Made by a program: the position numbers and the translations under genes | The notes under the pieces: model-generated | What the model saw: the letters and a program-made list of their open reading frames with translations, nothing else | What the model was told of the DNA's origin: nothing | Databases searched by the model: none | Part shown: piece by piece, positions 15,652 through 24,861 of the stretch | Position numbering within the stretch: the first letter of the stretch is position 1 | How the letters are laid out: the number at the start of each line of letters is the position of its first letter | NCBI GenBank assembly: GCA_002812745.2 | Contig: NCSJ02000479.1 | Span: 1 to 24,861 of the forward strand | Direction: 5' to 3' | DNA length: 24,861 bases | Source: Scytalidium lignicola | Taxonomy: Eukaryota; Ascomycota; Leotiomycetes

Positions 15652-17880
15652 GAGTTAGCTCAGCATGAACTTAGACACTTTAAGAGACATACTGCTATTA
15701 ATATATTAGCAAAGAACTTGAAGGTTAAGAAGTAAAGGAAAAAACTTACTTAATAATTAAATAAGTAAAAACAAAGATTAAAGTTAAAGTATAAAGGTTA
15801 AATATGTTAACTTATTATAAAAGAGAATATAAGTTATTTATTATATAAAGTTAAGAGTAAAAGAAATAAAAGGGAAGTTATAATTATTTGTATAAAAATT
15901 TATATAAAAGTAAGGATAAGATCTTCTGTACAAAAGAAAAGAAAACTTATTTTAATAATTATGAAAATGTAATTATTTGTTGAATTACAGCACAGTAAAA
16001 GGTTGCGTAATTGGGGTTACTCAAATATATTATGGTGTGGTGGTGTAGCTACGTACGTACAAGTGAAGCTAGCTACTAGAAAGAAAGAAGTCACGAGACA
16101 TGGTGCCTGAGGTGGCAACTAGGATATCACAACATTATTAATAAAGAAAAAAAAAAGAAAAAAAGAAAANGATAAAAAANGAGATAAAAGTATTTATAAG
16201 CATATTAAAAGAAGTTAATAATTGTATGTATTATTAGTAATTTACAAGATTATATTACTTAACTCTTTATTATTGATTTATTATTTTAAAGAATAAGTTA
16301 AGAACATATTATATAATAAATATACAATATAACTAAATTGTTTATTATATATTAGAGAACTTAACATTAAAAATACTTTTATATTTAATGTGTTTAACAT
16401 AAAAACACATTATAACACTTATATGTTAATAAGTTAACTCTTTAATGAAAGAGATTTAGTAAAAAGTAATAGTTTAAAACAAGATCTTTTATAAGAAAGG
16501 AAAGACAAAGGTAATATAATGAAGTTATTATATACTTTAACAGAAGAAACATTCTTAATATACTTATACCTTAACATTTATACAACTTTATTCTTCTCTT
16601 TAAAGCTTTTAAGGACAAGAATTATAAAGAAAGATAAATGTTATAATTTAATGCTTTATAACCTGACATTATAAAAACAAGGTTATACTTAATAAGGAAT
16701 AACCTTAGTAATTTTTTTTNATTAAAGAATAATATATAATTATTATCAAGTTTAAAAGAAGAAATTAAGTCTAAAAGTAAAGAATTAAGAATTAGTTTAT
16801 AAAGTAATATAATCTTATAACGATCTTAGTAAGGTTTATTATTATAAATCTAGATTGTATACTACTGTATACTAAGTAAAGGAGTAATAAAGCATAAAGT
16901 AAATAAAATAGTTATTATGATAAACTTATAAAGTAAAAATGTTAATTGAGTTAAGTATAAGGCTCTTATCTTCTGTGAATTATACTACTTATATAAACTA
17001 TGAAATCTTATAAACTTTACTTAGATCCTGAAAATCTAAGATCTTATACTAGATTCTAAAGATTTAAAGTCTATCATGTAATCTTGTTAAGAGGGCTTAA
17101 GTCTGTGCTTAGTTATCAGACTGCTAACTAAAGAGTAAGTTAACCCTCAAGACTTACATTATGCATTTTAAGCTGTAATACTCAGATAACAGTATAAATA
17201 AGATTACAAGATGCTTAAAGCACTTTAAGTCATAACATTATCCCTTTCTTAGTCTAATGTTGTCTTGACGCTTAAAGTTATAATTCAAAATAATTTTCAA
17301 GTAAGTTAAACTCTTCTTTTTTATTATGCTACTTATTCAGTCCAAGAAATATAAAGAGTATCTGGAGTTAACTTTGTTAATCAAGAAGACTAGTCTTCTT
17401 ATAATGTTTTACTCTTATTACAAAAGGTATATATAATCTTGTATTGTTATTGAGAATTCTTCTTGATATAGTAAATGTATATGTTATAATTAATCTTATA
17501 ATGTTAAAAGTTTTTNCTTCTTGTAATCTGTTTATACTAGTTGAAGAGCAAGATTATCTTGAACAAGAGTAAAAANGTTATACTATTGAAATTACTCTGT
17601 TTAGACTATTAACAGAAATTCCTTTGCAAACAAGCAATTGAACTTATTTATCAAGGTTTGAAAATAATAAATAAATTAGATAAAGTTGAAGAAAAAGAGT
17701 AATTAAAGTAAAAACAAAAGGAATAAGAGATTATAATAATAGTTATTATCTTTGAAAGTATTCTTGATTTGACTTTAGAAGTCTTTAACATTTCAGTTTA
17801 TCTGACTAATACTAATTTCCTTATACTAAGTATTATTTTATTTAATAAGTTTTAACTTTATAATTTTTCTTATACTTTTT
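15652..17880. other. AT-rich degraded DNA, no recognisable gene
   Basis: Long TA/AA-rich sequence with a purine run at 16141-16190 (A-rich with G and two Ns). I could not assign any protein family in six frames. A short less AT-rich island at 15968-16134 is listed separately. Confidence 0.5.
15968..16134. repeat. Less AT-rich island with TGT...ACA boundaries, possible solo LTR
   Basis: It starts TGTAATT and ends ATATCACAACA. It contains CTACGTACGTAC and CACGAGACATGGTGCC and is far less AT-rich than its surroundings. No target-site duplication (GAAAA versus TTATT) and no second copy in the window, so this is only a candidate. Confidence 0.25.
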
Positions 17881-17883
17881 TNA

Positions 17884-18560
17884 ATATCTTATTAGTATTA
17901 ATAAGATATTTCTTTGTTTTTTTATGTATTAACTAAACTTAGATATCCCTTTTACTTTACAAATTATTTCTTAACATCTTGATTTAACTTGTTGTTTAAA
18001 ATAGATTTTACTTTGAATTTATTATTTTTTTCTTATTTTAATTTGACATCTAACATTAGTAGTATATCTAATAGTACTTATTTTAGTAATATAACATAAA
18101 ATACTAAGTAAATTTATATAATGTTCAGAAGTTTCAATTTGTATATTAAGTTTCTAAGTTTCTTTTTTATTTTGTAAAGTCTTAATTTCTTTTAATTTAA
18201 TTTTTTACTAAACCTTGTAATTTTAATAAATTTATAAATAAAATAAACTTTATCCTTCTTTTTAAGTATTAATTCCAGTTGATATTAAAGGTTATAATAT
18301 TGTTTTATCCTTTTCTATACAAATTCAATATTATTTTCGAGTTAAATGTAGATTTTTTTAAGGTTTTCTACTTTTTGCTCAGTTGATTTAAAAATATAAC
18401 TAACTTTTAATTTAACAAATTAAATATTAAGTTTGTAACTGTAATTAACAAAGAAGAGTATAACTTTAATAGTCTTACCCTTAGTGTTTGATGTTAAAGA
18501 GTTGATTATATTCAAGGAGTAATTATTTATTAAACGAAAGAAGTTATAAGTAACTTAAAA
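17884..18560 (-). pseudogene. Second chromovirus relic: integrase C-terminal region and chromodomain
   Basis: Read on the minus strand from about 18560: NSLTSNTKGKT near the end of the integrase core, then the coiled linker (VENLKKIYI, NNIEFVQKRIKQYYN), the KDKVYFIYKFIKITRFSKKLN motif (family KVWLxxxNIKTxRPSKKLD) and IYKLKLL. Next is the HPVFHVSLL-equivalent, and then a chromodomain (NNKFKVKSILNNKLNQDVKK, then FVK-x-KGYLSLVNT) at about 18025-17900. Stops are TAA/TAG at former Gln or Trp codons. The upstream pol domains are not recognisable beyond 18600, so the element is truncated or too degraded. It is a different sequence from the first chromovirus. Confidence 0.82.
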
Positions 18561-18918
18561 TTATTAATAGCTTTGATATTCTTTTTTGGGGTTAAGCTTA
18601 AAGCAACATTTACAGACGGTATATCTTTAATGAAGAAAAGCAAGAAGTAGCAAATCACTGAACGGATAAAGGACTACATGTAAATTATAAAGGATCTTAG
18701 TTATAAGCTATTTCAAGTTAAGGGAAAATGTTATAATTACAAGAAGGCAGAATTGGTTTGTACACAAATTACATGTATTTATAACAAAGTTTAAAGTTGA
18801 TTTCGAATTTCACTATATAACAAAGCACTATTAAGGGATAAAATTTAATCTATACTACTTTAGTTAGTTTATACGCTTATATCACTTATTAAGTGTTTTA
18901 AGAGTAGAATACCGATTC
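18561..18918. other. AT-rich DNA, possible continuation of the minus-strand chromovirus
   Basis: The integrase core should extend into this stretch on the minus strand, but catalytic motifs are not readable. Nothing else is supported. Confidence 0.35.
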
Positions 18919-19205
18919 GGCTTATAAGTATATTACAATTAAAAGTGACTTTTGATCTTAATGATAAAATATCGGTATTGTAAGCTTTGTAGTCTAATAA
19001 TAACCTTGAGATATAGTATATTTAGAGTTTTATTATATAAACTCAGATTACTTCGAACTAGTTTCTTATAAATTGTATTATTACAAATTAAAGTAATCGA
19101 TGTTTTGGTATTACAGATTAGTATACTCAGAGTTGTAACAGACAAGCTTAGATTACTTTAAACTTTATTACTTGAAATTATAGCATTACAAACTAAAGTA
19201 ACCCT
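18919..19205 (-). repeat. Degenerate tandem repeat, about 105-bp period
   Basis: On the minus strand, units beginning GTTACTTTAGTTTGTAAT (19205), GATTACTTTAATTTGTAAT (about 19100) and GTCACTTTTAATTGTAATA (about 18949) align. The first two stay similar over about 100 bp, including a shared CTCTGAGTATACTA / CTCTAAATATACTA block. The unit starts are 105 and 151 bp apart. GATTACTT and AAGTAATC also pair as an inverted repeat within units. Confidence 0.55.
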
Positions 19206-20355
19206 TTTGTTTGTACAAGTTAATTATAAGAGTTGATTATAAGTAGTCATGCTTTCAAACAGTCACTTATTACTTTAGAGAGATTACCTTTAAAAGAAGG
19301 TATTAGATAGAATTAAGATTTATAGAATACAAATCTCGATAGCTTAACATGTAAAACTGTAGATTAATATCAGTGTGTAGAATATACCTTATACAAGCTT
19401 ATGAATATATAAGTGTTAATGAACTAGTTATGTGTGAACATGATTAGTCACATGTTAGCTAGTCTTAATTAAATAGTAAAAAGCTATAACTTTAATTTAT
19501 AACTTTACTCTATTACCTTCAAAATTGATCAACTATTAACATAATTAATATATCACTTATAAAGTGATGTATTATATGTTATATCAGTAGTATATTAACA
19601 TTGATCAGTTTGTACATACAAATCAGGAAACTATGACTTTGATTTGTAATAATCTAGTAACTTGTCTTGTCAAAGTTTTGAGGTTTATTTATGTTTGTTT
19701 ATAAAGTGTTATGGACCTCAGACAGGTAATAGACAGTGAACTACAGGCTAAGTGATAAGTGTACTATAATAAGTATTTGTACTTATATAAACTAACTCTT
19801 ACCTTTTACTTTTCCTTTTGTTCTTGTATATATACATAATATGTTTATATGACTTATTATAACCGAGATTTCTTAAAGCTAGCATATTAACACTACTTAA
19901 CTCCTAATATTACTTTTTTTTTTTCTAGAACTTTTNGTCCTTAAGAGTAATTAAGTAGATAAAGCTTAATATAACCTTCTTACTTACAGATAGTATTTAA
20001 CTTTCTTTGTGCTTATCTTTTATATTTTCTACTTAAAGTTTTAACTAAAGTTTGTTTTTTGTTTTTNATAACTTCTTCACTAGAGTATATTATAGTTTTA
20101 CTCTTTATTTCTAGAATTTTAAAGTTAACTTCTTAGATTTTCTTAGTATAATATTCTTTTAACAATTTTNAACTTTTTTNAACTTTGTTTTTNCTTTTTT
20201 TTACAAAGTTGTTATTAAGTTATATTATAATAAGTAAGTAATATTATATCAGTTATATATATTATTAATCTTTGAATATACAATAAAGATTCTCTTTTTA
20301 AATTCTTTGTATAATATCTTCTTAACAACTTTAACTTTTTTAACTTTATCTTTCT
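19206..20355. other. AT-rich DNA, no recognisable gene
   Basis: Includes an imperfect palindrome centred at 19560 (ATCACTT, ATA, AAGTGAT, with weaker pairing for about 20 bp on each side). A T-rich block with five Ns at 19910-20200 follows. A 50-bp block at 20140-20195 resembles 20303-20354. No gene is supported, although the right end may be the start of the integrase core of the next element. Confidence 0.4.
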
Positions 20356-21320
20356 TTTATATAATAATATTATTAACTATAGTATAATATTAAAGATTTT
20401 AGTACTTTAAAGAGTATAATCTTAAATTGAAGACTTTAATTTATTAATAAGTTTTAAGCTTCTTTATGTTTTTACTTATAAGTACAAAGATACTTATTAA
20501 CAACATTTTACCCTTAAAGCAACAGATAAACAGAAGTTTAGAATCAAATATTAGAATATTATTTATAAGTGTTTTGTTTATATAAGTAAGATGATTAAGT
20601 ATTAAAGTTGGCTTTTGTAGAATTTACATATAATAATAATGTTTATAATGTTATTAATATGACTTCTTTTTACAATATATATAATTATAATCTTAAGATT
20701 TAAGTTAATGTTAAGGATAATGTTATAAAAGGAAGAGTAATTGCTATATAAGAAAGGATAGAAATATTGTAAAAAAGAAAGAGAAGTAATAACAAAGTAA
20801 TAATAAGAAGTTATAAAAGTATAGAAGAAGTATTATAACAAAAAAACAAAAGTTAATAACATTTAAGATAGATGATTTTATGATAGTATTTATGAAGAAT
20901 TTACAATAGTAAAGACTTAATAAGAAGTTGTTAGATTAATATTTAAGATTATTAAAAGTAGTTTAGGTTATGAGTAATAACCTTGTGTATAAGCTGAAGT
21001 TATCCTTTAAAATAAGAGTATACTCAGTTTTCTATATATCTTTCCTTAAATTATATTATTATAAATCTAGTATAACATTAAAGTTCTTAAAAGAAGAGAT
21101 TATTAATAGTAAAAACAAGTAAGAGGTTAAAGCTATCTTAAATCATAAAGTCAAGAAGAATAGAACTTAATAGTATTTTATAAAGTAAAAAGGATTCTTA
21201 TTAATAAAAGATACTTAAGAGTTGTTAAAGTACTTGTAAAATATTATGAAAAAGCTTGAAGAATATAGAAAATAGTATGAACAATTACTTATAAAAGAAG
21301 TAATCTCCTTAAAATTAACA
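20356..21320 (+). pseudogene. Third chromovirus relic: integrase core and chromodomain
   Basis: Frame 1 reads STLKSII-LN (second catalytic Asp of the integrase now Asn, codon 20425-20427), FINKF-x-ASLCFYL, LLTTFYP-xSNR-x-TE (catalytic Glu at 20533-20535, 36 codons after the Asp, as in D,D(35)E), ILEYYL and FVEFTYNNNVYN. The linker with NNKVIIRSYK follows. After frame changes come NNLVYKLKLSFKIRVYSVFY (the HPVFHVSLL block) and a chromodomain (EVKAILNHKVKKN at 21123 onward, to about 21290). Many TAA/TAG stops of RIP type. The motif order fixes the orientation as +, opposite to the 17.9-18.6 kb relic. Confidence 0.85.
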
Positions 21321-22807
21321 TAATAAAAAGTCATGAGGAAAAGGAACAAGAAGTGAAAAAGGTTGAATTAAGATTAAAGTACTTAAAAGTAAAAAGTTAT
21401 TTACTTAATGATAATACTTATAAGTACTCTTATACTTATACTTTTTCTTTTTCAACAAAGGGTTATTACCCTCTTTATTACCTTTGTTATTATTACTATT
21501 ATCTTTACTGTTATTATTATTATTATTAACAAGGTTATTAAGTTAAATAGAAGAGGTTATAAACTTGTTATCTTTAAACTGAAGATAATACCTTGAAGAA
21601 GTAAAAAGAGGACTAAGTACAAGGCTAACAAAGAGTATTATATTAAGGACTAAAACTAGGATAAGTATTATCAACTTAGAATGTTTGTTAATAGAATAAA
21701 TAGGATAATAATAAGGAGTAACAAGAATATTATCCTCTTATACTCTTAAAAGACAAGAGTAAGCAAGATGATGAATTAGAAGGATAAGAGAATTATTATT
21801 ATTATTATTATTTGACTCTTTTAACTTACTTGACTTAATATCCTCTGAAGAGGATGTATCTTTGTTAAAGGATGTATTATTATTAAAGAGATTTGTTTAT
21901 AAAATATTAATAATGTATTAGTCAAAAGAAAAGGAAGAAAAAATACTTATTATTTCTTAAATAGTATTATTTAAAGCTTTAAGATAGTTATTAATACTCT
22001 TTAAGATTTTACTAATTATACTTAACTTATTATTATTTATCTTTTCCTTCTTGATTTCCTAGTAAAGTATATTCTTAACATGTTTAGTATATTTACATTA
22101 TACTATCTAAAAGATAATAACAATTATAGTATTACTTATTATTGCTTAGTCAATAAGCTAAAGTAGTTTATTTACATGATAACAATACTCCTTAAGAACT
22201 TTTCTATACTTTTTATACTTATAAGTATACTTTTTATACTTGTTACTAGTTTGTAAAGTAAGATATTTAAGGTTAAGTTAAGTAAATAAAAACTTATTAT
22301 ATTATAAACAATAAAAATATATAAGTTTTTTGCATTTCTTAATTATAATAAGTTAATTATGTGTTAATTGAAAAGTTAACAAAAGTAAACAAGGGAAACT
22401 TACTTGAAAGTTAGAAGATTTAACAAGAAAGATTATAAAAGTTAGTTAAAGAGCTTTTAATATATTAAAGAAAAGAATAGTAAAAAGAAGAGAAGTAAAG
22501 TACTTATATAATCATAACTAAAAATAAAGAATAATAAACAATAAGACAAGTATTTGTATAATATTATTTAAAGCTTAACTTCAAGCTTTAAAGAATTAAA
22601 GAAGAGGAAAACTTACCTTATAAAGGTAATGGATAAAATAACAAAGAAAAAAAAGGGAGGAAAAAAAAGAATAATAAGAAGAGTTTATATAAACTTCTAG
22701 AAATGCTAGTAATTATATATTATACTTTACTTATTTAAGAACTTTAGAATATTTACTAATCTTTACTTAATTTTATGATAATCTAGGAATTACTTTACAA
22801 GATCATT
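21321..22807. other. AT-rich DNA with simple repeats, no recognisable gene
   Basis: TTATTA-type low complexity at 21480-21535 and an ATT repeat at about 21792-21810. A short open stretch at 21408-21596 is mainly hydrophobic low complexity (Ile, Leu, Phe) and is not supported as a gene. This is where the 3' end of the + chromovirus should lie. Confidence 0.45.
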
Positions 22808-23510
22808 ATGTTAAGAGAATACTTATGTTTGATTATGATTAAAAAGCTTAACGTTAAGAATAACTTTATGTTTATTATGTTTAAGTGTTTTATATTTACT
22901 TTGTTTAACTTTACATTATTAATAACAAAGGAAAGTAAGCAAAGTACTAGATCTTTACTTAAGACTTATACCCTTTCAAAAGGACTAAAAGAGCTAATAA
23001 CCAGAAAGTATAAGAGAAATAGCAAAGTTATGTCTGTACATATGTATAAAGTTTATCATTAGCATAAGAGACTTGTATACTATAACATCAAAAGGATACT
23101 AAAAAAGGTATATTAACTTAGAGGTATTATAACATTAAACTATTAAACAAAGACATTATTTTAAGACCTTTACATTTGAAAGAAGTATAAGATTTAAGAA
23201 TAATCTTTATATTTGTAAACCTTAGGAAAGGTACTAGAGGATACTAAGAGCTTATAACTCTTGAGGAAAAGAACCTTAAAAGAAGGGGATAATGTTAGAG
23301 TTTAGATCATAAAGCTTAAGAAGTGCATATAATATACTAAGTATATGAACAAAGTATTAAGATAAAGGCTTATTTCAAGAGTATACAAGACTTAATATAT
23401 ATAAGGGTAACCTAAGTAGTTATTATGATTTAGATTCTTTAGGAATTAGTTTAGAGAATAGAATAAGCTTAATTATTAATGTCATTACCTCCTTGATTAT
23501 GATTCACTGT
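22808..23510 (+). pseudogene. Coding-like relic of unknown family
   Basis: An 84-codon open stretch (22808-23062) contains LLITKESKQSTRSLLKTYTL and ITRKYKRNSKVMSVHMYKVY. Beyond it the same frame continues with stops of RIP type and protein-like segments (YYNIKRILKKVY, LLRKRTLKEGDNVRV, CHYLLDYDSL) to about 23510. The content is Lys/Arg/Tyr-rich. I do not recognise the family. A competing reading is that AAAAGAAGGGGATAA at 23278-23292 is a polypurine tract and TGTTAG after it an LTR start, which would make the later part non-coding. Confidence 0.3.
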
Positions 23511-23956
23511 CTTCACCTTAAACTTAGTCCATAACAATAAGGTTAAACATTCAAAATTAATAACATTATAACAAAAGGTTATTATTATTTATAATCAATT
23601 TCAAGAATTAAAACATTTATTAAAATCTTTTCAAAATTTAAAAGCTTATAGAATAATAAAACATATAATTAAGTCAACTTATAATTTGAGTAAATCGACT
23701 AAATTCTTTATTATACTTAGATTATCCTTAAAACTTAATCCTTAAGAAGTTGATTTTATTAAAGATATAATATAAAAGTTTAGTTATTATTACAAAACAA
23801 GTTTATAACTTGTATTAATAATAAGATATAAAAATCAATGTTTTCAAAGTATTTGTATAAAGAGTTTTTAAATAAAAGTTTTAACAAGTATTAAAAAGTA
23901 ATTTAAATCTTAATCTACTTTTCCTTTAATCAAGAATCTTATTAAATTATCTAAAA
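23511..23956. other. AT-rich DNA, nothing recognised
   Basis: No gene, repeat or RNA signal that I can support. Confidence 0.5.
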
Positions 23957-24360
23957 TATATATTCCAGCCTATACATGAATTCCACCCATTCATGAATCA
24001 CTTAGGTAATACGTAAATAAACACCTTATTTTCTACNTTTTTTAAAGTAAACTCCATATATTTCNTTTTAATATTATATGATAATTAAATTCTAGAGATT
24101 TCAAGCTTTAAAACGATATAAAAATTATATAATAATTCTTAATACAACATTAGTTAAAGATATTTATACCTTAAATAACAGCTTAATTATAAAAAAGTTT
24201 ATATTGTTTTAAAGCTTGAAATCTTTAGAATTTAATTATCATATAATATTAAAAGAAATATATGGAGTTTACTTTAAAAAGTAGAAAATAAGGTGTTTAT
24301 TTACGTATTGCCTAGGCGATTCATGAATGGGCAGAATTCATGTATGGGCTGGAACATATA
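23957..24360. mobile_element. Foldback element with long inverted arms (404 bp)
   Basis: The left arm 23957-24114 and right arm 24206-24360 are near-perfect reverse complements over about 155 bp, separated by a 91-bp AT-rich loop. The outer ends read TATATATTCCAGCC and GGCTGGAACATATA. Inside, CATACATGAATTC and CATTCATGAATC repeat on each arm. The left arm has extra T-for-C changes (for example CTATACATG against CCATACATG) and two Ns at T-runs. There is no ORF, so if mobile it is non-autonomous (MITE or foldback type). The superfamily cannot be assigned; TA lies at the outer edges. Confidence 0.75.
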
Positions 24361-24861
24361 TTAACTTTTATATTAATTTAAAGGATTAAAGTTTGTTATT
24401 AACATTATATTACTTAAACAATTAAATAACTTAAGACTTAATATTAAAGTTTATATTAAACTTAAACTTCTTTTTTACTATGAAATATAATCCAAGAGTN
24501 AAAAAACTTAAAGTTATATATACAAATAAGAATGTTTATTACTTTTATAACNTTTTTTTTCTAAGTTTATAATAAATTCTAAATATTACTTAATTAGCTA
24601 GAGAATATCTTATTAAAGTATATNAAAAACTTTAAAATTAATAGTATAAAAGTTTAATATTATTTTAGATTTGAAAATTCAATGAATATTAATAAATGTT
24701 AAGTAATTATTAAACTTATTTAAGAGTATAATCAGTATATTAATATAATAATTCATCTTGACTATTAATAAAGTCCTTTTAAAGTAACATTTGTATACTT
24801 TATATTTAAATATAATTTTTTATCTAAAATTTACAATTAATAAACTTAGCTTTTTTAAACT
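24361..24861. other. AT-rich DNA to the window end, nothing recognised
   Basis: Contains Ns at A/T runs (24500, 24552, 24624). No gene or structured feature that I can support. Confidence 0.5.

Noticed and set aside
15650..15720. TTAGCTCAG, resembling a tRNA D-arm
   Set aside because: No matching acceptor stem, anticodon arm or T-arm (GGTTCGA) follows.
18939..19145. Minus-strand ORF of 68 codons
   Set aside because: It lies within the 105-bp tandem repeat and shows no domain; the repeat explains the open frame.
1..24861. CRISPR array, bacterial operon, toxin-antitoxin or phage system
   Set aside because: No regular repeat-spacer arrays and no ribosome-binding-site-led gene strings; introns, RIP and eukaryotic transposons show a fungal genome.

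Overview
The window looks like filamentous ascomycete (Pezizomycotina) nuclear DNA. The evidence is one short-chain dehydrogenase gene split by six short introns (57-68 bp, with fungal CTAAC/CTGAC branch sites), set in very AT-rich DNA full of transposon relics. The relics' stops and lost motif residues are overwhelmingly C-to-T or G-to-A changes (CAA/CAG to TAA/TAG, TGG to TAG, GAY to AAT, CAT to TAT), the footprint of repeat-induced point mutation (RIP). I cannot name the species.

Layout. 1-4505 (+): a Ty3/gypsy chromovirus gag-pol relic (gag end, zinc knuckle, protease, RT, RNase H, D,D(35)E integrase, chromodomain) that collapses to one reading frame once two single-base N characters are ignored. 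4506-6450: AT-rich DNA with one weak coding-like stretch that carries an in-frame 42-codon repeat. 6540-6805: an un-RIPed LTR (TGTCA...TGACA). 6806-7766 (-): a Tc1-like transposase relic cut by that LTR. 7769-8950 (-): the N-terminal part of a Helitron replicase/helicase, itself interrupted by the Tc1-like element. 9077-10369: a complete but dead Tc1-like element with 39-bp terminal inverted repeats. 10817-11439: a second Tc1-like family reduced to the start and end of its transposase. 11939-13274 (+): the only intact-looking host gene, an SDR of about 318 residues. 13669-13751: a 14-bp minisatellite. 13974-14349 (-) and about 14350-14662 (+): broken gene pieces. 15097-15651: a non-autonomous, hAT-like or MITE-like element. 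15652 to the end: RIP-degraded DNA in which two more chromovirus 3' ends can be read, one on - (17.9-18.6 kb) and one on + (20.36-21.32 kb), plus a foldback element with about 155-bp arms (23957-24360).

The elements do not work together as a pathway. The region is a layered graveyard: older, heavily mutated retroelements flank a moderate-GC island (about 6.4-14.6 kb) that holds the younger DNA transposons and the host gene. I found no previously undescribed functional system. The most useful observations are the nesting order, the two compact non-autonomous elements, the intron-4 splice choice that decides whether the SDR is intact, and the demonstration that the N characters are extra bases in homopolymers.
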